Shown: piece by piece, positions 57,936 to 64,000 of the stretch
Position numbering within the stretch: the first letter of the stretch is position 1
Layout of the letters: every line of letters begins with the position of its first letter
Assembly (NCBI RefSeq): GCF_016888515.1
Contig: NZ_JAFEJK010000002.1
Location: 253,868 to 317,867 of the forward strand
DNA length: 64,000 nucleotides
Source: Shimia biformata
GTDB taxonomy: Bacteria > Pseudomonadota > Alphaproteobacteria > Rhodobacterales > Rhodobacteraceae
Direction of reading: 5' to 3'
Notes under the pieces: model-generated
Database searches by the model: none
Told to the model about the DNA's origin: nothing
What the model saw: the letters and a program-made list of their open reading frames with translations, nothing else
Translations under genes and position numbers: made by a program

Positions 57936-58856
57936 TCAGAGCATCATCTGATAGCTCATCGGCACGTAATGAAACCCATCGCCCCGTGACTCGACGAAAC
58001 CCATTCCCGGGAACGGCATGTGGTAGCCGATGAAAGGGATATTATCGGCAGCCATCATACCCAGCATCCTGCGGCGGGTTGCGGCGGCGGCGGCCTTGTC
58101 CATGTCGAACTTCACCTCCCAGTCGGGATAGGCCAGCGACCAGACGTAGTGATTGGCGAAATCCGCCGCGACCACCAGTTGCCGCCCGTCGCTTTCGATC
58201 ATGTAGGCCATGTGCCCCGGCGTGTGCCCGGCTGCATCCAGGCCGGTGATGCCGGAAACCACGGAATCGCCATCGCCGATCATCGACATCTTCTCGGCCA
58301 GGGGTTTGACCGCGCCGTCAAAGCGGTCGTTGCCTGCCGCTGCCCAGTGGTCATATTCGGCGGCGCCGGTGACATAGCGTGCATTCGGGAAGGTCGCGCC
58401 ACCTGCGCCCATCAGCCCGCCGATGTGATCGCCATGCATATGGGTGATGACGACGACGTCGATCTGATCGGCACTGTAGCCAGCAGCGGCCAGCGCGCCG
58501 GTGATGCCGTCGGGGTTCAGCCCGGTGTCAAACAGCACCAGTTCCGACCCGGTATTGACCACGGTGGGCGTGAAGAAGAACTTCGCCTTGTCGACGGGGA
58601 TACGCGCCGCTTGCGAGGCGGCGGCGAATTCGTCAGCGGAAACGTTCATGCCAAAGATCGTCTGCGGGTCCGGCACGGTGCGGGTGCCAGCCAGAAGCGT
58701 GGTCACTTCGAACGCGCCCAGCTTGCCCCGGTTGAAGCGGGTGGCGCCCACGCCCATCATGTCGGCAGCCGCAGCAACCTTGCCAGCAGCGCCCAGAAGC
58801 GGCAGGCTGGCGGCACCCAAAAGCGCGTGTCTGCGGGATAGAGTAATGTCTTTCAT
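57936..58856 (-). CDS. Tat-exported metallo-beta-lactamase-fold hydrolase
   Basis: 306 residues from the ATG at 58856, with AGGAGG 5 bases upstream; the longer frame to 59519 is antisense to two other genes. The N-terminus LSRRHALLGAASLPLLGAAG is a twin-arginine signal. Metal ligands: THMHGDHIGG, DAAGHTPGHMAYMI, ADFANHYVW and GYHMPFPGMGF. It resembles quorum-quenching lactonase/AttM-like and other periplasmic MBL enzymes; substrate unknown. Confidence 0.9.
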   Translation of the reverse strand: MKDITLSRRHALLGAASLPLLGAAGKVAAAADMMGVGATRFNRGKLGAFEVTTLLAGTRTVPDPQTIFGMNVSADEFAAASQAARIPVDKAKFFFTPTVVNTGSELVLFDTGLNPDGITGALAAAGYSADQIDVVVITHMHGDHIGGLMGAGGATFPNARYVTGAAEYDHWAAAGNDRFDGAVKPLAEKMSMIGDGDSVVSGITGLDAAGHTPGHMAYMIESDGRQLVVAADFANHYVWSLAYPDWEVKFDMDKAAAAATRRRMLGMMAADNIPFIGYHMPFPGMGFVESRGDGFHYVPMSYQMML

Positions 58857-58943
58857 GAGGTCCTCCTGACATCCAATGAGGCAACGATAGTGCGAATTTT
58901 CATGTCGGCTTTGGCGTTCACCAGAATGTGAAAGGGGAAACAG

Positions 58944-59372
58944 ATGTCGGACAACAAGACCCAGCCCACAGCGGTCGACCCCGCCGATTTCGTCGCCTCG
59001 GTGGAACCACAGCGCCGCCGCGATGATGCCCGTGTCCTGCTGGACCTCTTTGATGATGTCACGGGCTTCGATCCGGTCATGTGGGGCCCGTCGATCATCG
59101 GCTATGGCCGCTATCACTATCGCTACGAAACCGGGCACGAGGGTGACTTCTTGGCCACCGGATTCAGCCCACGCAAAGCCAATCTCGTTCTCTACATCAT
59201 GCCGGGGTATCAGCAGTATGACGAAATCCTCGCCCGGCTCGGCAAGTACAAGCTGGGAAAATCCTGCCTCTACATCAACAAGCTGGCCGATGTGGACCTC
59301 GACGTGTTGCGCGAACTGATCCGCACCGGCCTCGATGATCTCGACAGGATCTGGCCAGTGCACCCCGCCTGA
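58944..59372 (+). CDS. DUF1801 protein
   Basis: 142-residue cytoplasmic protein of the DUF1801/YdhG-like fold: TAVDPADFVASVEPQRRRDDARVLLDLFDDVTGFDPVMWGPSIIGYGRYHY and NLVLYIMPGYQQYDEILARLGKYKLGKSCLYINKLADVD regions are typical. Function unknown. Divergent from the MBL gene; a copy of the palindromic 3'-end element begins 1 base after its stop. Confidence 0.9.
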   Translation: MSDNKTQPTAVDPADFVASVEPQRRRDDARVLLDLFDDVTGFDPVMWGPSIIGYGRYHYRYETGHEGDFLATGFSPRKANLVLYIMPGYQQYDEILARLGKYKLGKSCLYINKLADVDLDVLRELIRTGLDDLDRIWPVHPA

Positions 59373-59373
59373 A

Positions 59374-59419
59374 ATTCCTCTTGCCGTAAATACCTCGGGG
59401 GTAAGGGGGCAGCGCCCCC
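59374..59419 (+). repeat. Palindromic 3'-end element, copy 3
   Basis: ATTCCTCTTGCCGTAAATAC, then CTCGGGGG, TAA and the 15-mer GGGGGCAGCGCCCCC (59405-59419). This is the shortest copy: the middle hairpin present in copies 1 and 2 is reduced to three bases. It starts 1 base behind the DUF1801 stop, in the same orientation relative to the gene as the other two. Confidence 0.85.
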
Positions 59420-59487
59420 TTTCCTGCTCTGGTTTCTGGACAAAACCCGCCAGTTGTGAGACAGCACCGCCAACACGGAGTATTCCC

Positions 59488-60813
59488 ATGACCACCACGC
59501 GTTTCGCCCCATCCCCCACGGGCTATATACATGTCGGCAACCTGCGCACGGCGCTGATGAACTATCTCATCGCCAGGAAGTCCGGCGGCACCTTCATTCT
59601 GCGGATCGACGACACCGATCCCGAACGCTCGAAAGAGGAATATGTCGACGCGATCAAGCAGGATCTTGAGTGGCTTGGCCTGCACTGGGACCGGGTCGAG
59701 CGTCAGTCGCTGCGGCTCGACCGTTACGCTGAGGCCGCCGACAAACTGCGCGGGATGGGGCGTTTCTACGAGTGTTTCGAAACGCCGACCGAGCTGGACC
59801 TCAAGCGCAAGAAACAGCTGAACATGGGCAAACCGCCGGTCTATGACCGCGCGATGCTGAACCTGTCGGCAGAGGAAAAGGACAAGCTGCGCGCCGAGCG
59901 CGGCGACGGCCACTGGCGCTTCCTGCTCGATCAAGAGCGGATCGAGTGGACCGACGGCATCCTTGGCGATCTTTCCATCGATGCGGCCAGCGTCTCGGAC
60001 CCGGTGCTGATCCGGGGCGATGGGCAGGTGCTTTATACGCTTGCCTCGGTGGTGGATGACACAGAGATGGGCGTCACCAATGTGGTGCGCGGTTCGGATC
60101 ACGTGACCAATACCGCGACCCAGATCCAGATGATCGAGGCGCTGGGCGGCACGGTGCCCGCCTTTGCCCACCATTCGCTTCTGACCGGCCCGCAGGGTGA
60201 GGCGCTGTCGAAACGGCTTGGCACGCTGGCCCTGCGCGACCTGCGCGAGGCGGGGGTTGAGCCGATGGCGCTGATCTCACTGATGGCGCGGCTCGGCTCG
60301 TCCGATCCGGTTGAAATCCGCGCCAACCTCGACGAGGTGGCGGAAGGGTTCGATATCACCAAGTTCGGGTCTGCCCCGACCAAGTTCGATGTCGACGATC
60401 TTTATCCGCTGACCGCGCGCATCCTGCACGAGACGCCGCTAAGCGACGTGGCGGCGGACCTCAAGGCGGCAGGCGTGCCCGACGAACTGGCGGACAAGTT
60501 CTGGGCCGTGGTGCGCGAGAACATCACCACCCGCAAGGATATCGCCGGTTGGTGGGAGCTGTTTGCCAATGGTGCCGACCCGGTCATCGACGACGAGGAC
60601 AAGGAATTTGTGGCACAGGCGATGACGATGCTGCCCGATGGCCCTTATGACAGTGACACCTGGGGCAACTGGACCGCAGCCGTGAAAGAGGCGACTGGCC
60701 GTAAGGGGCGGGGGCTGTTCATGCCGCTGCGCAAGGCGCTGACCGGGCAAAGCCACGGGCCGGACATGAAGGATGTCATGCCGCTTTTGCAGGTGGTCAA
60801 GGCCAAGGGTTGA
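59488..60813 (+). CDS. gltX: Glutamyl-tRNA synthetase (shorter GltX paralog type)
   Basis: Charges tRNA with glutamate. 441 residues from the ATG at 59488 (GGAG upstream); the longer frame reads back into DUF1801. The HIGH-type motif is HVGN (15-18) in FAPSPTGYIHVGNLRTALMNYL; the KMSKS equivalent is ALSKRLGTLALRDL. At 441 residues it is shorter than the 465-480 of the typical GltX, matching the second GluRS that alphaproteobacteria carry, which may be specific for particular tRNA(Glu/Gln). Ends exactly where the convergent GST gene ends. Confidence 0.96.
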   Translation: MTTTRFAPSPTGYIHVGNLRTALMNYLIARKSGGTFILRIDDTDPERSKEEYVDAIKQDLEWLGLHWDRVERQSLRLDRYAEAADKLRGMGRFYECFETPTELDLKRKKQLNMGKPPVYDRAMLNLSAEEKDKLRAERGDGHWRFLLDQERIEWTDGILGDLSIDAASVSDPVLIRGDGQVLYTLASVVDDTEMGVTNVVRGSDHVTNTATQIQMIEALGGTVPAFAHHSLLTGPQGEALSKRLGTLALRDLREAGVEPMALISLMARLGSSDPVEIRANLDEVAEGFDITKFGSAPTKFDVDDLYPLTARILHETPLSDVAADLKAAGVPDELADKFWAVVRENITTRKDIAGWWELFANGADPVIDDEDKEFVAQAMTMLPDGPYDSDTWGNWTAAVKEATGRKGRGLFMPLRKALTGQSHGPDMKDVMPLLQVVKAKG

Positions 60814-61521
60814 TCAGCCACGCGGCTTGAACAGCGTGTCCTGCGCGTTCTGATCCTTGCGAAAATCGCCACGTTTCTCGGCAAAAAGCGCGCGTCCCCG
60901 TTGAACACCGGGGCGCGCCGCCAATTCGTCCAGCCAGCGTTTCATGTGGGGTTTGTCGTCCAGCGTCTGCTGCTGGCCTTCCCACAAAGATGCCCAGCCC
61001 CAGATCGACATATCGGCGATCGAAAAGAAATCTCCGGCCACGTATCGGCTTTCCGCCAACCTCCGGTCCAGCACGCCGTAAAGCCGCGCGACTTCGTTCC
61101 GGTAGCGGTCCTTGGCATAGGGCAGGTCGTTGGGCGGGTCCATTGCGGGCGCGTATTTCAGAAAGTGATGCGCTTGCCCCGCCATTGGGCCGACGCCGCC
61201 CATCTGCCACATCAGCCATTCCTCGACCGCGATCCGGTCGCGTTCGGTGGTGCCGTAGAATTGTCCTGTCTTGCGGGCAAGATACATCAGGATCGCACCG
61301 CTTTCGAAAACGGAAACCGGCGCGCCATCCGGCCCGTCGGGGTCGATGATCGCGGGCATGCGGTTGTTCGGCGAAATTTTCAGGAAGTCCGGCTTGAACT
61401 GATCGCCCGCGCCGATATTCACCAGATGGGTGGTGTAAGGCAGCCCCATTTCCTCTAGTGCGATGGAGACTTTCCAACCGTTTGGTGTGGGCCAGAAGAA
61501 AAGCTCGATGGGCTGGGTCAT
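60814..61521 (-). CDS. Glutathione S-transferase (YfcG/YghU-like)
   Basis: 235 residues: thioredoxin-fold N-domain with FFWPTPNGWKVSIALEEMGLPY, where Thr-Pro-Asn replaces the usual catalytic Tyr/Ser as in the Nu-class disulfide reductases, then SPNNRMPAIIDPD and SVFESGAILMYLA for glutathione binding; the helical C-domain contains FSIADMSIWGWASLW. Likely a glutathione-dependent disulfide reductase. Confidence 0.93.
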   Translation of the reverse strand: MTQPIELFFWPTPNGWKVSIALEEMGLPYTTHLVNIGAGDQFKPDFLKISPNNRMPAIIDPDGPDGAPVSVFESGAILMYLARKTGQFYGTTERDRIAVEEWLMWQMGGVGPMAGQAHHFLKYAPAMDPPNDLPYAKDRYRNEVARLYGVLDRRLAESRYVAGDFFSIADMSIWGWASLWEGQQQTLDDKPHMKRWLDELAARPGVQRGRALFAEKRGDFRKDQNAQDTLFKPRG

Positions 61522-61563
61522 AGGGTCATCCTGTCAGGTTCCGCCACAGGATGCCGATTTTTG

Positions 61564-62490
61564 CTAGCCCGGCAAGAGCGCGCGCATCCGTGGTCGAGCC
61601 GGGTCTGCGCCGCTTGCAGGCGCAGGCGCGACAAGGGCGCGGCGCAGTTGCGCCAGCGGCAGCGCCTCGGGGTCGCGGATCAGCGCCTGATACAGGGCAA
61701 ACACGCCGGGCCGCAGATAAGTGGACCAGTGGCAGACGCGGTGCTGAGGTGGCGCGATTTCGATACCCAGACGTTGCAGCGCGGTCAGGGAATTGCGGCA
61801 GTCGATGCGCAGCGTCAGCGCATTGGCAAGGTCGATGCCGCGTCCCAATGCCCTATCACCTCGTTGTGTTGACCACATTGTTGTCTCGAAAAGCAGGTCG
61901 AAAAACCGGTTCTCGCCGCTGGTGACGTTGAACAGTTCGACCCCGTGCCCGCCTGCTGTTGCAAGGGCCGCCTGTGCCCGGCTTTGATGCACCGCGCCAT
62001 TCAGCAGGATCAACCGCCGCACCGTTCCCGGCGCGACAAGGGGCAGGGCCGACAGCGCGACATGGGCGCCCAGAGAATGGGAGATCAGGTGAACCGGGCG
62101 GTCGGGCGCGTCACGGGCGATCAACTGCAGCAACCGCGCCAGTGCGGTCCCGGCCGCACTCCCGCGCCGGTGCGCCGCGCGCAGGCTGCCGCGTGCATTC
62201 CAGCCGAATGCGATGGCCAGTCCTTCGTCCGTGGCTCCACTGCCAAACCCAAGCGATTTCGGCCAGCTCAAGGCCCGTTCGCAGGCCATGATATCGTCCA
62301 GCGCGAAAATGTGGCGATGCGGGCAGTGAACCGGGTCATGGGGCCGGAACTTGTAGCCGTGGATCAGGATCACAACCGGCCCCTTGGCTTTCAGTGCGCG
62401 GGTCAGGGCAGGGGACAAAGGCTGGTGTGACCCGTGCAGGACCGGTGTGCTGTCTTCTGCATTGATCCGTATGACTGGCATGCGGCCCAT
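61564..62490 (-). CDS. Alpha/beta hydrolase
   Basis: 308 residues (or 305 from the second ATG at 62481). VILIHGYKFRP for the oxyanion region, a histidine/cysteine-rich loop (DPVHCPHRHIFAL), and the nucleophile elbow SHSLGAH in HLISHSLGAHVALSALPL. It resembles DUF900-like or lipase-type hydrolases; substrate unknown. No signal peptide. It begins about 110 bases before the SAM-II riboswitch of metZ, in the opposite direction. Confidence 0.85.
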   Translation of the reverse strand: MGRMPVIRINAEDSTPVLHGSHQPLSPALTRALKAKGPVVILIHGYKFRPHDPVHCPHRHIFALDDIMACERALSWPKSLGFGSGATDEGLAIAFGWNARGSLRAAHRRGSAAGTALARLLQLIARDAPDRPVHLISHSLGAHVALSALPLVAPGTVRRLILLNGAVHQSRAQAALATAGGHGVELFNVTSGENRFFDLLFETTMWSTQRGDRALGRGIDLANALTLRIDCRNSLTALQRLGIEIAPPQHRVCHWSTYLRPGVFALYQALIRDPEALPLAQLRRALVAPAPASGADPARPRMRALLPG

Positions 62491-62599
62491 CCACCATATC
62501 TTGTGGGTGACATGGGCCCAGAATGCAAAACCGGCATGAAGCGCCGGTTACAGTTGCGTGACGGTGTTGACGAAGATTTCCAACGGGCGTAAACGAATT

Positions 62600-62654
62600 T
62601 CGTGGCGATTTGTTACCGGATTGCGGGCCACGTAAAACAATTCCGCTAAAGAGG
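62600..62654 (+). promoter_or_regulatory. SAM-II riboswitch
   Basis: Matches the SAM-II (metA) aptamer: P1 arms CGTGGC (62601-62606) and GCCACG (62627-62632), the conserved GATTTGTTACCGGATTGCGG loop between them, the A-rich linker TAAAACAATTCC, and the 3' pseudoknot strand GCTAAAGAGG (62645-62654). SAM binding forms the pseudoknot and hides the GAGG, turning downstream expression off. It lies upstream of metZ, a standard SAM-II target in alphaproteobacteria. Confidence 0.93.
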
Positions 62655-62659
62655 TCAGG

Positions 62660-62713
62660 ATGAAGGAGCCCCTTTCGCTTGGCCGAAACGGGGCTTTTTT
62701 GTTGGGCGGATGA
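62660..62713 (+). CDS. 17-codon leader ORF behind the SAM-II riboswitch
   Basis: ATG at 62660, 5 bases behind the AGAGG of the riboswitch 3' strand, which would be its ribosome-binding site. Encodes MKEPLSLGRNGAFLLGG and stops at 62711-62713, 20 bases before metZ. The ORF covers the whole terminator hairpin. A ribosome on it would prevent the terminator from forming, so it could transmit SAM sensing to transcription. Whether it is translated is unproven. Confidence 0.5.
   Translation: MKEPLSLGRNGAFLLGG
62667..62700 (+). terminator. Intrinsic terminator between SAM-II riboswitch and metZ
   Basis: AGCCCCTTTCG (62667-62677), loop CTTGGC, CGAAA-C-GGGGCT (62684-62695, one bulged C), then a T-run to 62700. 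An 11-bp stem with six Ts in front of the metZ start implies control at the level of transcription. Confidence 0.88.
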
Positions 62714-62733
62714 CGCCCGGAACGGAGAATGAC

Positions 62734-63924
62734 ATGAGTGAGTGGAACACGCGCACCAAGCTGGTCCATGGCGGTACCCGCCGCAGCCAGTATAACGAGG
62801 TCAGTGAGGCGATTTTCCTGACCCAGGGCTTTGTCTATGAGAACGCCGAGCAGGCCGAGGCCCGGTTCATCGAGACCGGCCCGGACGAATTTATCTATGC
62901 CCGCTATGGCAACCCTACCGTCAACATGTTCGAACGCCGGATCGCGCTTTTGGAAGGGGCCGAGGACGCCTTTGCCACTGCATCGGGCATGGCTGCGGTC
63001 AATGGCGCGCTGACCTCGCTTCTGAAGGCGGGCGACCATGTGGTGTCGGCCAAGGCACTGTTTGGTTCGTGTCTTTACATCCTTGAAAACGTGCTGACCC
63101 GCTTCGGGGTCGAGGTGACTTTTGTCGACGGCACCGACCTGGACGCATGGCGCGCCGCGATGCGCCCGGACACCAAGGCGGTGTTCTTTGAAAGCATGTC
63201 CAACCCGACGCTTGAAGTGATCGACATTGCCGGGGTTGCCGAGATTGCCCATGAGGTCGGCGCCACGGTGATTGTGGACAACGTGTTCTCGACCCCGGTG
63301 TTTTCCAACGCGATTGCACAGGGCGCGGATGTCGTCGTCTATTCCGCGACCAAGCATATCGACGGGCAGGGCCGGGTGCTGGGCGGTGTGGTGCTGGGCA
63401 CCAAAGAGTTCATTCGCGGCACCTTTGAACCTTACATGAAACACACGGGCGGTGCGCTGTCCCCGTTCAATGCATGGGTGCTTTTGAAAGGGCTGGAAAC
63501 CATCGAACTGCGCGTGAAGGCGCAAGCAGAATCCGCACAGGCTCTGGCCGAGGCGCTGGAAGGCCATTCCGCGCTGGAGCGCACGCTTTATCCCGGTCTG
63601 GCCTCGCACCCGCAGAAAGACCTTGTGGCGCGGCAATTGGGTGGCAAAGGCGGCACGGTCCTGTCGCTGGACATTAAGGGTGGCAAGGACGCGGCGTTCC
63701 GGTTTCTGAACGCGATGCAGATTGCCGTGATCTCGAATAACCTTGGGGACGCCAAGTCGATTGCAACCCACCCTGCGACCACGACACACCAACGTCTGAG
63801 CGATGAACAGAAGGACGAGTTGGGGATCACCCCCGGCCTCATCCGTTTTTCGGTTGGTCTTGAGGATACTGGCGACCTTCTGGCCGACATTACCGCTGCG
63901 CTTGAGGCGTCGCAGGCGGTCTGA
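62734..63924 (+). CDS. metZ: O-succinylhomoserine sulfhydrylase
   Basis: PLP enzyme making homocysteine from O-succinylhomoserine and sulfide in methionine synthesis. 396 residues from the ATG at 62734 (GGAG 7 bases upstream). The PLP lysine is Lys207 in YSATKHIDGQGR, which together with MFERRIALLEGAEDAFATASGMAAV and HPATTTHQRLS is typical for MetZ in the Cys/Met metabolism family. Under SAM-II riboswitch control. Cystathionine gamma-synthase activity cannot be excluded from sequence. Confidence 0.95.
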   Translation: MSEWNTRTKLVHGGTRRSQYNEVSEAIFLTQGFVYENAEQAEARFIETGPDEFIYARYGNPTVNMFERRIALLEGAEDAFATASGMAAVNGALTSLLKAGDHVVSAKALFGSCLYILENVLTRFGVEVTFVDGTDLDAWRAAMRPDTKAVFFESMSNPTLEVIDIAGVAEIAHEVGATVIVDNVFSTPVFSNAIAQGADVVVYSATKHIDGQGRVLGGVVLGTKEFIRGTFEPYMKHTGGALSPFNAWVLLKGLETIELRVKAQAESAQALAEALEGHSALERTLYPGLASHPQKDLVARQLGGKGGTVLSLDIKGGKDAAFRFLNAMQIAVISNNLGDAKSIATHPATTTHQRLSDEQKDELGITPGLIRFSVGLEDTGDLLADITAALEASQAV

Positions 63925-63962
63925 CGCCGCTTTGATTTAGACAAAATTGGGGGCAGCAACCA

Positions 63963-64000
63963 ATGAGTGCTGCCCTCCGTTCCGACTGCCTCCGAATGAT
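63963..64000 (+). CDS. Possible start of the next gene (3' partial)
   Basis: ATG at 63963 opens a frame reading MSAALRSDCLRM that runs off the window. The ribosome site is weak (GGGGGCAG upstream) and part of the region can fold into GGGCAGCA / TGCTGCCC (63951-63975). Too short to identify. Confidence 0.25.
   Translation, partial: MSAALRSDCLRM

Noticed and set aside
57936-59519. 527-codon frame for the MBL hydrolase
   Set aside because: A perfect AGGAGG and Tat signal at 58856 fix the start; upstream residues are antisense to DUF1801 and gltX.
63951-63975. Terminator of metZ (GGGCAGCA / TGCTGCCC)
   Set aside because: Eight-pair hairpin but no T-run in view, and its 3' half overlaps a possible start codon; the window ends too soon to decide.

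Overview
The window reads as a high-GC chromosome segment from an alphaproteobacterium of the order Rhodobacterales (Roseobacter/Rhodobacter group). The pointers are the ureDABCEFG and urtABCDE sets, an atpHAGDC operon, a SAM-II riboswitch before metZ, a BioMNY transporter, DUF1127 proteins, and two-domain genes (YbaY+META, DUF2125, DUF1801) usual in that group. I see no rRNA, tRNA, CRISPR array, insertion sequence or prophage. Gene density is high and most start codons are backed by Shine-Dalgarno sequences or ATGA stop/start overlaps. Assignments come from reading motifs and gene order; no database search was run.

Layout. 1-1871: tail of a TRAP transporter (partial dctQ, dctM). 1904-7954 (minus): urea ABC transporter urtABCDE. 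8488-9138: orphan secreted protein. 9403-12496: ilvD and gap, gap being preceded by two LacI-type palindromes. 12500-15717 (minus): bioY, an acyl-CoA synthetase and a thiolase lacking its usual second catalytic cysteine. 15825-17095 (minus): bioMN. 17151-23521 (minus): the urease operon ureD-ureA-small membrane ORF-ureB-ureC-DUF1127-DUF1127-ureE-ureF-DUF3995-ureG. 23729-27750: rpe, an SH3 protein, a 2-hydroxyacid dehydrogenase, a DUF2125 protein and a ChaC-like enzyme. 27834-31646: a MotA/ExbB-like protein followed by an 855-residue MotB/OmpA-like protein that is mostly coiled coil. 31653-34924 (minus): clpA and an M23 peptidase. 35188-37545: META-domain protein, gloB, methyltransferase. 37853-42684: F1 ATP synthase operon. 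42853-47970: H-type lectin protein, NTF2-like protein, L,D-transpeptidase, lipoprotein, prs, HCCA isomerase family protein, alpha/beta hydrolase, SDR. 48063-49804: leucine leader peptide and leuA. 49947-51488: exported sulfatase. 51750-57482: rod-shape operon mreBCD-mrdA-rodA. 57486-62490: zincin, Tat-exported MBL hydrolase, DUF1801, gltX, GST and a second alpha/beta hydrolase. 62600-63924: SAM-II riboswitch, leader ORF, terminator and metZ.

How the genes work together. UrtABCDE imports urea at high affinity and the urease complex hydrolyses it; the two loci share a strand but are separated by about 9 kb of carbon, branched-chain amino acid and biotin genes. UreE, UreF, UreG and UreD insert nickel, and three extra small proteins sit inside the urease operon. 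MreBCD, PBP2 and RodA form the elongasome. Two amino-acid genes carry RNA control: leuA by an apparently leaderless leucine-rich leader peptide, metZ by a SAM-II riboswitch whose 3' end contains the ribosome-binding site of a 17-codon ORF that runs across an intrinsic terminator.

The most promising undescribed items are the coiled-coil motor-like pair, the metZ switch architecture, the His-rich 54-residue ORF in the urease operon, and a palindromic element found three times, each time just behind a stop codon in the same orientation.
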